Source of the DNA: Pezicula radicicola
Lineage: Eukaryota; Ascomycota; Leotiomycetes; Helotiales; Dermateaceae
Direction of reading: 5' to 3'
Length of the DNA: 64,000 nucleotides
NCBI GenBank assembly: GCA_003008705.1
Contig: PDUO01000016.1
Span: 993,975 to 1,057,974, forward strand
Part shown: positions 49,605 to 62,038 of the stretch, piece after piece
Layout: every line of letters starts with the position of its first letter
Numbering within the stretch: position 1 is the stretch's first letter
Notes under the pieces: model-generated
The model's input: the letters and a program-made list of their open reading frames with translations, nothing else
Databases searched by the model: none
Told to the model about the DNA's origin: nothing
Program-made: the position numbers and the translations under genes

Positions 49605-50949
49605 ATGGACCACTTCAACCTCAATCGACCAATTTTCCATCTACTTCCTACCACAATGCCAGACTTATCAGAACAAGACTTCAAAGTCATTTCTAGCAAA
49701 ATAGTTACTTATTTTAATAGTCTTAATTCCGAAAACTCGTTGACCGAATCTCTTATCGTTGACTTCTTAAACGCTGAACTTGTGCCAACTGAATTAGCTA
49801 CAAGAGTACTATGGCGAATGCTCAAGGTATGGCACTTCGTCGAGTTTTCCATCAATAGCCAGCCTAACATTATTTATAGGAAAATATGCTGTTTCTAAGG
49901 ATGGATCCTATTATTCAGGGCAGAATTTACATGCTGCGTCCTGGTGGCGTGACTAAGATGGTCATGGTAAGCATCTTAGAGCGTTGATACATTATAACAA
50001 GCGCCCTGCTTACATCTTTTGTAGAAACGAAGGAAGCAAAGCGAAGTCTCAGAGATAGAATCACGGCAAACTTTTCACCATGCAGTTTAGAACAGGTTTG
50101 CATTGTTGGACCTCTCTGCGGTGTAGAACATGGCCCGATTCAATCCGGCAAGTCCTCATCCAACCAATCTGGAGACGTCACTGGCAAGATCTTTCTAGCT
50201 GACGCTACCCCTTAGATGCAAAAGGGCGTCTTGAATCTTCATGCTAAATTTCCATAGGACGACTTCAATATCACACATGACAACGGCACTATATCCTTTA
50301 AGTGTCTCAGTTGTACCAACGAGCCATTTGTGTGCAAAAGCGAGCTAGAGTTGAAGAGTTTTCATCGCCATCTTGAATCAGTATCACACAGAGACAACAA
50401 TGGCGCCATTGAATATGAGGGAAATGATTAACGCCGATTGAAACGCCCTCGGCTCTCCAATATTTCAGGCTATTCCAGTTCTCCAGCGTATTTTTCACCG
50501 CAAGAGAAAGACCTGCCAGCAACTGGGACTAGAACTACAAACAAACGAAAATCTATTAAATATAGTGGGAACTTACGAGATATGTCATCTAGCCTCTGTC
50601 CAACAGCGGGAAACGTCGGTCTTCACTTCAAGCAACAGTGACCTTGACATCACCGGCAATGTCCTCGAGGGACCAGCAAAACCGTATTGAAGACCTCGAG
50701 AAGAGCAACATAGAGAAAAACGCGCATATCAAAATGCTGGAAGAGCGCTTGAACAGATTAGAAAAGTCAAATCCAGACGAGATTAAAGTGCTATATGACA
50801 AACTGAATCACGAGATACAGGACAGGCATGGCCAGTATCAAGCTATTCTGGCCGCTCATCAGGGTCTTGAATTGAGAGCTGCTCGGCAGACACTACAGAT
50901 GCAGGTTATGGCTAGGTTGGTTAGACAATGCGAGAGGAACAGGACATAA
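49605..50949 (+). pseudogene. Zinc-finger plus coiled-coil gene, unresolved or decayed
   Basis: The 5' part looks genuine. An exon ends at 49826 (start at 49605 or Met at 49656), then an exon 49880-49966, then one opening at 50025 with K-R-R-K-Q-S-E. Both introns have good consensus (GTATGG...TTATAG, GTAAGC...TTGTAG) and phase 0. Further on, a segment near 50255-50430 encodes F-K-C-L-S-C ... F-H-R-H-L-E-S-V-S-H, a C2H2-like finger, but is bounded by stops at 50215, 50275 and 50430. A last frame (50638-50949) is a heptad-rich coiled coil (R-I-E-D-L-E-K ... L-E-E-R-L-N-R-L-E-K). I could not join all parts in phase, so either extra introns exist or the 3' half has decayed. Confidence 0.45.
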
Positions 50950-51116
50950 CGAGAGCACTTCCTGCTCAAGGCTTCATACTGAGAGTTATATTTCCAATGG
51001 TGTATAATAATTATTAGTGTTATTACTACTATTTTTCCTGGTGTCTCAGTCCCAAGATTTTATCTCCCAATTCTTTGACCAGTCGATTAATTAACGACTT
51101 TACCCGCTTACTACCA

Positions 51117-52840
51117 TCAGTACAAATACCTAAAGCCCTTCGCCTTACGTGCCGCCTCCTCAAGCGTCTCATGTTCAAAACCAGCGGTATGTTCCAATGC
51201 CACCCGACTAACTTCAAATGCCGCATCCTCGGTCCCATCAAGCTTCTTATTCAGATTCTTCAAGTACGTTCGGAGCACAAATCCAGAGCAAAGAGCAAAT
51301 GCTAGAATTGCGAGAGAGGCTCCGAAAGAGATACGGTAGTAAGGACCATATGCCGAGGGCCAGATGTATGCTCCGGGAATACTACCTATGTTTCCACAAG
51401 CATTCACCAGTCCAATCGCTGCGGCTCGTTTTGCTCGTGGTCGGGGAATAGTATTTGAGATCCAGGCGAGCATTGCGAAGCCTGACGCGTATCCCGCTTT
51501 CTTTGTGTTAGCCTATGAAGTTTACAATGGGAATCTCGGTGTTACTTACTAGTCATTAGAAATGTGGAGAAGTAGCGAGCCCCTGTATTAGTTGTGGACA
51601 TTGATATTATGAAACCGATACCGCAAGTTACTGCTGGCCATGCGTAGTGGAAAAATCGCTCCCCAGTCTTATCTGCATGTAAGGCGTTTGGGATGGAGAC
51701 TATAAGTGCCCATATCCAAGGTGGTGCTGTTAAAAGGAGGGTCGTGACTGTACTGTACCCCAGAGCTGCGGTAATAGTTGGGAAGAAGAAACTGAAAACA
51801 AATTAGAAATGATTCCAGTAAGCGTCAGTATCAACTATTTTTACATCTTGATCACCGTAACTGGTTACCTAGTACCGACTTCTTTTAGGTATTTGCCCAA
51901 AACTTCTGGGCCAAACGAAAAGTCTTTCGCCGCCAAAGAGAAAAGTCACTAACCTGAAAGAAAGACCCATGATAGTAGCATGATAAGTAACAGCCAAAAG
52001 CCACACCTTAGGGTCCGCAACAGCAAGCACAAGCCCATGAAAGACTCCCCTCTCCACATCCTCATCATCCGCAATCCCAGCATCATCAATCAACCTCTTA
52101 ACAGCAATAGCCTTCTCCCTCTGACTCAACCACCTCGTCGACTCAGGATAATCCGGCAAAACAAAAACAGCAATCATAGCAAACACAATCGTCAAAACAC
52201 CCTCAATAATAAACAACCATCTCCAAGCCCTAATCCCATCTTTCCCCTCCATATTCCCTAAAACACCCGCAGCAATCAAACCTCCAAAAGCCTGCGCAGC
52301 AAGATTCCCAGCATTCATCAACGTAACACGAAATTGCATCTCCTTACGCGTATACCATCTACTCAAAAGATACAAAGCCCCGGGAAACAGCGCACTCTCA
52401 GCAGCACCGAGAAAAAACCTACAAAGAATAGCACCGGTAGGATTTGTAACAGAAGCAGTACAAGCACTTATCATTCCCCAAATTGAAGCAGCTCCACAAA
52501 GATACCAACTCGGTCTCGAAATCAGGTTAAGAATCATGTTTGATGGGATTTGCATGGCAACGTATCCGACGAGGAGGATAGAAATACATGTTTGATATTG
52601 GACGGAAGAGAGTCCTAGATCTGATTCTAATCCTTTGAGTCGTGCGTTGGCGAAATTGTTTCGATCGATAAAGTTTAATATTAGCATGATTATCAGCATT
52701 GGGAACATTCGAGTGTCGATTTTGCGAACGAGTGCTCGTTCATCTGTTGCTGTCCACTCCATACTTGTTTCTATCGCGATTTCTTCATTGTCTTTTGCTG
52801 TGGATGATTCCTTCTCTTGCTTCATATCATGGTTGTTCAT
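51117..52840 (-). CDS. MFS transporter, Dal5/anion:cation symporter (allantoate permease) family
   Basis: Exons 52840-51954, 51791-51550 and 51496-51117; phases agree, 502 residues, normal for the family. A charged ~45-residue cytosolic N terminus is followed by about twelve hydrophobic segments. Family marks are N-F-I-D-R-N-N-F-A-N-A-R-L-K-G-L early in helix 1/loop 1, R-F-F-L-G-A-A-E-S-A-L-F-P-G-A in helices 4/5, and L-P-D-Y-P-E-S-T-R-W-L in the central loop. Relatives carry allantoate, nicotinate, pantothenate, biotin-like or other organic anions across the plasma membrane with protons; the substrate cannot be read from sequence. Intron 2 has a CTAAC branch site and ends in GAAAG. It lies between a flavin monooxygenase and a 2OG oxygenase and could import their substrate, inferred. 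Confidence 0.93.
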
Positions 52841-55219
52841 TGTTGGTGTTGTGTTTTATGTACTATGATTACTCAGTGACAGGGTAATTCTGGAAAGAGT
52901 GATCAGATGTCAAAATCATCGAATTAAATAAAATTTGCTGACAATTGGAAACTACCGACAGGCTAGATCTGCATTTAAGTAGTTCAGCTTGTGATCCCAG
53001 TAATTACATATCGTTACCAATCTGCATGTTCATGTACTACTGTTACATTGCTAAAGAATGGGGAAGATAGCTGTGCTCGTGGAGAGTCGGATGGGATCCG
53101 ATAGGATGCGGAGCTCGGACCGGGTCCTTAATGTGCAGAATCTACATTGCTTTGATTGCTAAAAGTTAAGATCCCTTTCTGCAATTTGACTTTATAGAAG
53201 CTTTTATGGAAGATAAGAATTCAGTCTTGCTAGCTGTATAAACTGTTCTGTTAAGTGTCTTCTTAGTAAGCTTACTAGTTCTCGTTTAAGCGACGTATTT
53301 AGGGGGACATTTCCTTGAATTCTTTCCGCATTTCACCTACCAACTCTGCTTTCCGCCGTAATTTAAGCTGCTAGAACGCTTACTAGTCTACTATATGGTA
53401 AGAAAGAGTAACACTTCTAAGGCCTATTTCTAGCACGTTTACCTAGATACCGATTAGTGAGTCGCGTGAGTATATTTCACAAAATCACTATATTTTGGGC
53501 ATGAGCAATGAATGAGATATGCTTACAGGATTGCTGAAGAAACATTCTACTTTGTTCTTTTTCTATATTTGAGTTATGTATTTACACAACGCTGTACTAG
53601 TTACACCGAGGTGCCTCTCTAAGGCAACTACTTCTCATATCATAGATATTGAAATCTTCCACGGCCTCGCCAGTCTACAACTTTATTTTCCAAAATCAAG
53701 AGCCTACTAAATGTAAATCTAGACGAAACCTAAAGATTAGAATTACCGGATTATCGACGGGTACAAAAGTTAGATGTTAACTTAGTCTTACGATGCCCAG
53801 AATGCGTGTTGACTTTTTCGGATAAGGAATTTTTTAGTCGAGATACTTGACGATAATACGATGGTCAATACGGTCTTGGATGGAGGATGCGAGAATTGGG
53901 AATGTCAAGAAGCCCTCGAACGGTCTGCAAAGGCTAGATGCGATATCTTCCGGCTGTTCTAGGAGGCGCTTATCCATAGCTGTAAAGAGGAAAGACATGA
54001 GAACTGTGGATAAGGAGAACTAGAGCTCAATAGTCTAGAGGTCAAGAGCCGAGTCAATATCCTGAGTAAGTTCCAAGTGCTCGTGGCGGCTATTTGGCCC
54101 CTTTTAATCTTTATGATAGGTTTCAGCGATGAAATTTGGCTCTAAGATATTCTACTGATTGCCTTGCAAATTCGTTCGTGGATTGATAACAGCTGACGGA
54201 GATAAGATGAAAAGGGAAAAGAGCCTAAGGCAGGGCTTTCCGATATACAACAGCGTCATATTTTTTGACAAGTTCCGAGATGAGTATCACGCGCAATCTT
54301 TTGAAGTGTTTTGCATTCAGGTGTATTATCATGTTCAGGACTATCAGCGTGGCTGCATTTTGTTACAACATAGTGGGAACGGTTTGGTTGAGTTTAAGCG
54401 TATTGGCTAAGTACAGAGAAGGACAAAATCTGGACACGAGTTTGGCGCACTGTCGGAACGAAGAACAATGACTATAGTCTGAAAGAATTCGAATATGTTA
54501 TTTGGATACGGTCGGCTATTGCTTTTGTTGGTATTTTGTTTAATAGGGAGATACAATGCAACGCTATTGTATAATTTCCCTGTGTGTTGCTAGCCATGGA
54601 CTCAACAGAACGAGATTGGACTAGCAGTTAATGCTTCACTCCTCGTTAATATGCAGAGCGAGGACTCGACAATAATAACACGTTTCCAATCAATCATTTA
54701 ATGCATTTCCCTGACTTAGAGTTAGAAATGGCCTTTCTAAAAGGCTCATAGTATTATTTTATAGCCAGCGTTCTAAACTACTACTATATAAGTCGGTGTA
54801 AGTTGAACGATTGCATAAGCCTACCGGACGTCGCTTAGGAACAAAAAGCGTACTTGCTTCAAAGGCACTGCTTCTTTTGATTTTATTCACGTTCTTAATG
54901 CTTCAGAAGAGCCGAATTCATTTTATCCTGTTGCTTTGCGAAGTACCTCTGGCTATAAATCTCGGTCGGATCTCATCCGATACCGAGAGTTTGAATAACT
55001 GCCATGATAAGCTGCAGCTAAGTGAGGGGAAAGATCTGTGATTTTATGCTAATTGCTGTATACTTTTATGGCAGTACCGGCAAGTGTGATAGTATATGAT
55101 GATGTCTTGAAGTCTCTAAAATCAAATCTCTTAGATAACTAACTAATAAGCACATTAGTGGTTTGTATCTTGCACCTGTACTTTATTTCTACAAGAACGA
55201 CTAGAGTACCATTTCAAAG
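52841..55219. other. AT-rich region, possible faint relic
   Basis: Holds the transporter promoter next to 52841. On the minus strand near 53845-54010 a ~50-codon coding-like segment (words D-K-R-L-L-E-Q-P and G-F-L-T-F-P-I-L) may be the end of a lost gene; too little remains to identify it. No other gene is supported. Confidence 0.4.
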
Positions 55220-56446
55220 ATGCCTTCAACTATTACCCCGCAAAACATACCTATGCCAGTAACAAAAACTCCATACTCCAAAATCCCAGAGTCAAAAGAA
55301 AAATGTAACTTACAGACTCCAATAAGAAATTCAAATACTTGAAAGAATTACTCTGACAATAAAATGCAGTCGACTGGGTTGATCTTGCAATCATCGATCT
55401 TTCAATATTCGACACCCCAGGCGGAAAAGAGAAACTCGCCGCTCAACTATACGACGCCATCAAAAATATCGGTACATCATGCTACTTACCCAAAGATTCC
55501 AACACTCACTTACCAAACCATCACAGGCTTCATCTACGTAATCAATTTCGGTCTAACCCAAGAAGAAATAGATGCCCAATATGACATCGCACAACAACTC
55601 TTCGCACTCCCAGATTCCGAAAAACTACCCTACATAGCCGACCTCGACAAAGGCGAATACATGGGATACAAACCCTTCGGACTCCGAGAAGTCAAACCAG
55701 GAGTCCCAGAGAACACGGAAGTCTACAACATCCCCAAATTCGGACGTCCAGAATACGAACGTCCGCACCCCGCAGTCCTCAAAGAAAACTGGGCATCAAT
55801 CGAGAAATTCAGTCGCCACATCAACGATCACATCGTAACCAAACTCTTCAAACTATTCGCCATAGTTTTGGAATTACCCGAAGATTATTTTGTGAATTTT
55901 CATCGGTATGAAGAGCTTGATAGTTCTTATTTGAGGTATATGAAATATCATGCTAGGACACCGGAACAGAATGAGGCTTTGGAGAATATTTGGTTGAAGG
56001 GACATAGTGATTTTGGATCCTTGACTTTACTTTTTAGACAACCGATTACGGCACTTCAAGTGAGGACACCGAAGAGACAGTGGAAATATGTGAAGCCTTA
56101 CCCGGAATCTATTACTGTTAATGTCGCTGATACATTACAATTTCTGTCGAACGGGTTCTTGAAAAGTAGTATTCATCGTGTGGTTGCTCCACCTCCTGAT
56201 CAGGCACATCTTGATCGGCTTGGTGTGCTGTATTTTGTGAGACCTGGAGATGGAGTTAAACTTGTTGGGGCTAAGAGTCCTGTGCTAGAAAGAGAGGGAT
56301 TACTGATGAAGGACGATGCAGAAGCTATTACGGCAAAGGAGTGGATTAAGGCAAGGGTATTAGCAAATATTGCTGCTAAGCCAGTAGAGGTTGAAAAAGA
56401 GAGTCTGAATAAGTTTGGAGATGGATTGGATCCTGTGTATAAGTAG
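55220..56446 (+). CDS. Fe(II)/2-oxoglutarate-dependent oxygenase (isopenicillin-N-synthase-like)
   Basis: Exons 55220-55304, 55370-55471 and 55527-56446; phases agree, 368 residues. The first two exons supply the conserved N-terminal part (A-I-I-D-L-S ... G-G-K-E-K-L-A-A-Q-L) that a single-frame reading misses. Iron ligands are His222 and Asp224 (G-H-S-D-F-G) and His279 (S-I-H-R-V-V). The 2OG-anchoring Arg is probably Arg293 in D-R-L-G-V-L-Y-F, where the usual R-x-S has Gly. Such enzymes hydroxylate, desaturate or cyclise small molecules in primary or secondary metabolism; the substrate is unknown. The transporter gene starts about 2.4 kb away and is divergently transcribed, so a shared intergenic control region is possible. 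Confidence 0.92.
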
Positions 56447-57874
56447 GTAGTGAGTACAGTGCAATAACAGTAAACTACTTTGAATCTAAAATTGTCTCAA
56501 CCACCAAAACAGTAGAAATGGAGGGCGGTTCGGAATCAAGAGGTATAAAAATAGTTGATTTCTACGGCATGACTCTGGTTTCTAGATATAAGAAGTTCAA
56601 AGAAAGAAAGAAATCCGCCATTCCCGAAAACGATGTGCTTGCAAAGCAACAAAACCAAACAGCACTTCAATAGTACTAATGTCACTTCTTATTTATTACT
56701 TATTGCAGTTACATTCTACGTCAAGTCTTCTTAGACATTTGAATTCCATAGCAAGAAGCAAAGGCATTTGAACCTGATTAGCAAATGCTTTAGGCCTACT
56801 TACAGATTTTTTGTTAAGCGACGTTGATTTTCTATATGGCTCGTTAATGATTAAATCTAAATTATCCTACGATATAAGACAGTTGGACTTACATATAATT
56901 AGTCTAGCCGATTAATATATTATTGAATGGGCACAATATAAGTGGGCACCAACATATGGTGGCAATGGGGTTGTATTGTGTTCTGTGTGGAAGCTATTGT
57001 GTGGGAACGGGCCTACTTGTAGTAGTAGGACGATCACATGACTATTCCCATATATTTACTGAATTCAACATATATTATGCTAATTTATAGATAATAAATT
57101 AAAATTGTCTACATTTCTACCTTATTCTATTTACTCTCGAAACTCTTGACAAAGCCTTCCTATACCACCTCCTAGAACTTATAACATAAAGTACCTTTCT
57201 ATAGAAACTGTGATATCGACTGGAAACAGAGTTACCGCGTGTAACTATATCTTAAAGACCAAAATAACAGCATGCAAGACTATAGTCACTTGCTTAGCGA
57301 TAAAAAAAAGACACATTTTATTTGAGCACTCACCTAAGCCAACATGCCTTAATTTATAAGACCTCACTTCGCGCATACATAAAGCTTGTGCTACAAGTGG
57401 AAGAATAGTCTTGAGAGGAATAGCATGCTGAAAACCACAAGCTTTGGGGTTACTACCTGGACAAATCCTGTACTATAAGTACAAAATGAAGAAAGGAACC
57501 ATCGATCTTTGTTCTATTTTACTACACATAATCCTTATCAATCCCATTGTCTGCCAAAGTATTGTAACTTTCACAGCTCTTTATTTCTTTATATCTTTGT
57601 CTAGTGAGGTAACTATAACAATGGTATCATCTATATCTCTTACAACCTTTATCTACGAGTTACAGCAACTGTCTACATATCTTTCAACTATTTTAAACAA
57701 CTTTCAAACAATGCAGCCACATAAGAAATAGTGAAGCTCAATTATTTATATAAAGATGCGCATATTCACCCTGTTTTGAGCCTCCATACTTACATTCAGC
57801 TTCATTTGCACTTCCACAACCAATACACCTCGATTACTTAAATAACGAAAGCCTAAAACGGAAACACAGTCACA
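56447..57874. other. AT-rich intergenic
   Basis: No gene supported. The 95-codon frame at 57444-57731 is hydrophobic and AT-driven and is not believed. Confidence 0.5.
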
Positions 57875-58723
57875 ATGTTTTATCGAATCTTATTTAGATG
57901 TAACCATGAGATGACGTTAAGAAGAGACTGCCCCTACTGTCCACAAGCCACAAGCCAACAGGAAGTGGCTAATATCTCAGTTTGGGACTGGTGCCAAAAC
58001 TGCTTCCGCGCACAACGAAGAAATTATGCAAGTGACCCAGACAAAGAGATACTGATACACGATGTTCAGGACGCTCAGGCAGTTTTAGAACAGGTTATGC
58101 GGTATAACAAAAATAATAACGATGAAAGGGAAATATCATTACAGCCATCAGACGGCCGAGCTCTTCCACTGCCCGGTGTTATATCTCCATACTCTCATAA
58201 TCGGATATTATGGCTCAACAAGGCAATGGATAAGCTGCTGGAATTAAGAAGCGGTAATTTTCTGCCACCAGGTATAACACCCATAGGTATAACACCCATC
58301 ACAGAAGAGGAACGAATGTTGATACTACGAGTAAAGTTAACAGCTAGGGCTTCTGACTTGAATGTCTGGCATAAAGACCACATTCACTACCACGCTCACA
58401 GAGTATTGCCCAGAATCAGAGTAATCCCAGAAGCCATCTTAGCTGAATCAACCCAAGTGGACCTACAAACCCTGCCAGAAGATAGTCGTGAGTGCCCTAT
58501 CTGCACGATGGAGTACGGGACAGTGGATCCCGAAGGCCGAGTTGAAAATGCTTGTCGAATTCACTGCGGACAAGTAATTGGGGGCGACTGTCTTGTTTCT
58601 TGGGTCAGAGAAAATGGCAAGTGCCCGTTCTGCCGAACGCCTATCTGCCCAGAACCACCTCAGCCTTATAATACCATTATCCATCCCGATCCGTGGTGGC
58701 TGAATGTTCTCCAACGTGACTAA
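57875..58723 (+). CDS. RING-type zinc finger protein
   Basis: Single-exon frame of 282 residues. The N terminus has a short Cys/His cluster (F-R-C-N-H-E ... C-P-Y-C, then W-C-Q-N-C). The C-terminal RING-like module spans about residues 207-253: C-P-I-C, a spacer, C-R-I-H-C-G-Q, G-D-C-L-V-S-W and C-P-F-C-R. The Cys-Gly-His usual in RINGs is Cys-Gly-Gln, with a preceding H-C that might supply the ligand. The G-D-C-L-x-x-W and C-P-F-C-R context is typical of E3 ubiquitin ligase RINGs. A near-perfect internal repeat G-I-T-P-I lies near residues 134-143. Its target is unknown. Flanked by AT-rich DNA on both sides. Confidence 0.8.
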   Translation: MFYRILFRCNHEMTLRRDCPYCPQATSQQEVANISVWDWCQNCFRAQRRNYASDPDKEILIHDVQDAQAVLEQVMRYNKNNNDEREISLQPSDGRALPLPGVISPYSHNRILWLNKAMDKLLELRSGNFLPPGITPIGITPITEEERMLILRVKLTARASDLNVWHKDHIHYHAHRVLPRIRVIPEAILAESTQVDLQTLPEDSRECPICTMEYGTVDPEGRVENACRIHCGQVIGGDCLVSWVRENGKCPFCRTPICPEPPQPYNTIIHPDPWWLNVLQRD

Positions 58724-60415
58724 GTTTCTCTTTTCTTGTTGTTTCTAGTTATTTTTTAACATTTCTTTAGAGTTATAGTTATTGCCAGAAGTTTTGCTAG
58801 ATCGAAATCAATTTATATTTAAAAAATTCATCTTTTATTACCGTAAAGTGACTTAATTATGTGTACTCAAGTGATGTTCTATAACCCTATAGGAACTAAG
58901 AAATGTTCAGCAGACTATATCTAAGAGGAAAATAATTATATAGGGAATACTAATTTAGTTTCCAACTTCAATTTCCACTACAAGCCACCATTCCATTACC
59001 AAAGAAAATTAAGTATCACAACCATAACTCACTACAAATCCCTACCTACTAAGCGAGAGTATCTACAGCTTAAAATACATACCCTGTCCCTCTGTACAGT
59101 ATTACCTTGCCTCACCACAAGGCCAAAAAAAAAGTGTAATCAAGTAGTATTCACCCCTCCTTAGGGATTAAGAAGCCAAAGAAACTCACCGAAGAAAGTC
59201 GCCAAGTGGCATTGCGTAGGGAATGGTGTAGCTACCGTAGCCCGCCGGCATATGCAGCGTCGAATAGGCGGAAGGAAATAAGCAAGTTGATTAATGGAGG
59301 AGTTGGGTATGGGAAGAGAATTTTTTTTTGATTTTGTTTTATTAGGTCGTAAGGAGGACAAAGAGGGGGACTAGCAAGTTGTTAGTGATGGTTTCTGGAT
59401 GCTGATAAGTGGTAGCGGGATGGGCTTGACTGCTTGACTACTGAGGTTTGTTTGAGGTGGAATTTGTTAATTGGGGTTTTGTTGTCTCGGCGGTGAAGAG
59501 GCTTTTGATGGTGGGGGCCTTAAAGAGGGAGCGGACGGTCACTGTAGAAGACTACTGTGTAGCTGCTTACTGTTCTACTCGCTGCTGCTTTAATGCATTA
59601 GATTGCAAATGTGCATATTATCTCTTAGGGAATGAATTAAGTTATTAACAATTAGTAGATTTCTATGGTAAAATCACTCGTTGAATGCATTTATTTCTTG
59701 CTTAAGACTGAAGTTTGCGAAGATAGATGTACGTTAAGGCATGATGTATTTTAGCTAGTGGATATCTAGACATTTTACTACTGGTATTTACTGTAAAAGT
59801 GAATAATTCTGTAGTGATTGAGCTATAGATATATCTACAATATATTTCTACAGTATACCTCTGTATTAGGTAAACAACAATGATGTCTACAAAAGTCCAG
59901 CCCCTTCGCTTAAATTTATCAAATAAGCAACCAAAGAACACCTAAGGTCACATTCTGCACAGGGAATTTGATGAATAAACCCTCTAAGCTAGAAGTCTTT
60001 GGTCACCAATAATGATCTTTACTAAAATTAAGCTAGCCTGAACTTACATCTAGAACTTCTTATACTCGTCATGGCAATTTTAATGAGATATTGACTTCAT
60101 GTGGACAGATAACCGCCCTTTGCATTTGTATAAATGAATATCCTCCCAAGTATATAAACCAATCAAAAACACCGTTCTTCTATCCCAAAAATAAATTACC
60201 GCCTTTTGCTAAAAAGATATATCCTCCGAAATAAATTAAACTTTAAAAGATGCCAACCCTTTGCAAAGATATCCACCCAATTAACACCATTTTTCTATCC
60301 GACAAAGAAATTTCCCACCCTTTGTTATTTACACCAAATCAATCAATGCCAGCACTGATGATTTCTATCCACCTATTAAAATTCCTCCTCTTTATTCACC
60401 ACCTCCAATCCCCAC
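58724..60415. other. AT-rich intergenic
   Basis: No supported gene. Short open frames on both strands lack family features. A T-run (about 59321-59329) is the only simple repeat. Confidence 0.5.
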
Positions 60416-62038
60416 TCAATAACCACCAAGTCCCAAATCAGGAACAGAACTCCATTCCCAAGTTTCCATGCCAGGAACAAGCAACTTCCCCCCACTATCT
60501 CTCTTCCATATCTCCTCTTGCTTCTCCTCCTCCATAAGAGGAATCCGAAAAACAGCAGGTGTCTTCTCGATTCTACGGCTTCCAAAACGGAAGATAGGTC
60601 GCATTGTATTGGAGGAGTCTGGGGGTTCGATTGGTGAGACTAGTTCTTCGTCTTCTTCTTCTTCGACAAAATCAAGTGAGCTTCTAATGTTGGAGAGCGT
60701 GATGTGTGTGGATTTTGGTGAGTTTGGTGGAGAGATGTTTTTTTCTTCTGGGAAGATATTGGTGAAGCTACCGTGTAGATTGGGTGTTAGGAGATGATAT
60801 GGTAGAGATTGTCTCTTCACCGAGTTTTCTTCTGAAGGAAGAAGAAATATTTTCTGTGGGATATTCGCTGGAAGTTCATGTTTTTCTAGTGAATTTGGAC
60901 GAAGAAGTTCGTGTGATGCTGTAGCCGAGAGCTCAACCGGGACAACAAATTTGCCTGGTTGGGAAGGACAAGGCTTTCGTCGAATACGATATTTTGAGAC
61001 TCCTGCTGGGAGCTCATGGTAGGTCTCTGGAATCTGGGCTAGAGATGTTGTTTGTGCTTGTGCTTGTGCTTGCATAGCTTCAAGCTGCTTTTCGAGTTCT
61101 TTGATTTTGGCTGTCTGGACGTTAGACACCCATCTAAGGTGATCGGAGATTTTCTTCTCACGTGCTGCTTCTATATCTGCCATCTTGGCTTCTTTTTTGA
61201 GTTGGCTGCATTGTTCTTCGCTGTTCTGTCTAAGTGTGTTGATTGTTTTTGAAGCATGGTCTAGTCGCTTCTGAAGGAAGCTATTCTCTCTCCGGTACTG
61301 CTCTGCACTAGTTTTCCAGCTCTCATTGACCTGAAGTCGTATAGGTTTAGGTTCTGGGTCTGGCACTATAAGAATGGGCACGTTTAGATTTTTTGGGGGG
61401 TTGCTGTGAAGGGCATCTTCTGGACCGATACAGCGGCCCTTTAGCGTGGTTGCCTCCCTCTCTTTTCGTCTCCGCTCCCGTTCCTGTTCTAGAGAATTTT
61501 CGAGAGCAGTGTTGACAGGTTGTCGGATGAGCTCGTGAGGCTCATAGGTAGAGCTGCCTGAGACGTGAATGGGCCTAGATGGTTCTGAGATAGCTATCTT
61601 TCCCCCATTTTGTGTTCTGTTATGCAGCCTCTTTAAAAATCGTGTAGTGGATGGTCTCCGAGATGGTGGACATGATGTTTGGAGTTTTGCTTTCTTTAGC
61701 ACATTCTTTCCTTTTGTGGTGTGTTGAACGGCCTGTGATGGCAGAAGAGAACCTCCTGGTTCTGTGATGTGTAGCGCTCCACCCAGGAACAGAGATTCTC
61801 TGTTGTGTTGTGTCGACTTCTGAGGCTTGAGGACTGGATAGTTTTGAACCATTCGGATATGCCCATTGATTTTAGGCATGTCCGCCTCCGACTCAACTAT
61901 TTTCGTTTGTGGCTCAGGAGCCATGTTGGGAAGGCGCTCGATTGCTTGCACACGTCTTACCTGGTGTTCTGGCCATGGGCCTTGCTTTTCGCCCAATACA
62001 CCAATTCGGCGACGAGGCATGTTGTGCATAGGCTGCAT
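60416..62038 (-). CDS. Hypothetical coiled-coil protein
   Basis: Uninterrupted minus-strand frame. It opens at 62230, but I prefer the ATG at 62038 (M-Q-P-M-H-N-M-P-R-R-R), giving 540 residues, because the upstream part reads as hydrophobic leader-like noise. Residues ~175-200 form a basic/acidic helix (E-Q-E-R-E-R-R-R-K-E-R-E). A coiled coil covers roughly 250-330 with a short Q-A repeat (M-Q-A-Q-A-Q-A-Q). Beyond it lie R-K-P-C-P-S-Q-P-G-K-F and an acidic run (V-E-E-E-E-D-E-E). No enzymatic motif or known family recognised. It lies tandem to, and downstream of, the HEI10-like gene with about 400 bp between coding regions. Confidence 0.75.
   Translation of the reverse strand: MQPMHNMPRRRIGVLGEKQGPWPEHQVRRVQAIERLPNMAPEPQTKIVESEADMPKINGHIRMVQNYPVLKPQKSTQHNRESLFLGGALHITEPGGSLLPSQAVQHTTKGKNVLKKAKLQTSCPPSRRPSTTRFLKRLHNRTQNGGKIAISEPSRPIHVSGSSTYEPHELIRQPVNTALENSLEQERERRRKEREATTLKGRCIGPEDALHSNPPKNLNVPILIVPDPEPKPIRLQVNESWKTSAEQYRRENSFLQKRLDHASKTINTLRQNSEEQCSQLKKEAKMADIEAAREKKISDHLRWVSNVQTAKIKELEKQLEAMQAQAQAQTTSLAQIPETYHELPAGVSKYRIRRKPCPSQPGKFVVPVELSATASHELLRPNSLEKHELPANIPQKIFLLPSEENSVKRQSLPYHLLTPNLHGSFTNIFPEEKNISPPNSPKSTHITLSNIRSSLDFVEEEEDEELVSPIEPPDSSNTMRPIFRFGSRRIEKTPAVFRIPLMEEEKQEEIWKRDSGGKLLVPGMETWEWSSVPDLGLGGY

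Noticed and set aside
57444..57731. 95-codon hydrophobic frame
   Set aside because: Composition follows the local AT bias; no family feature or splice context.
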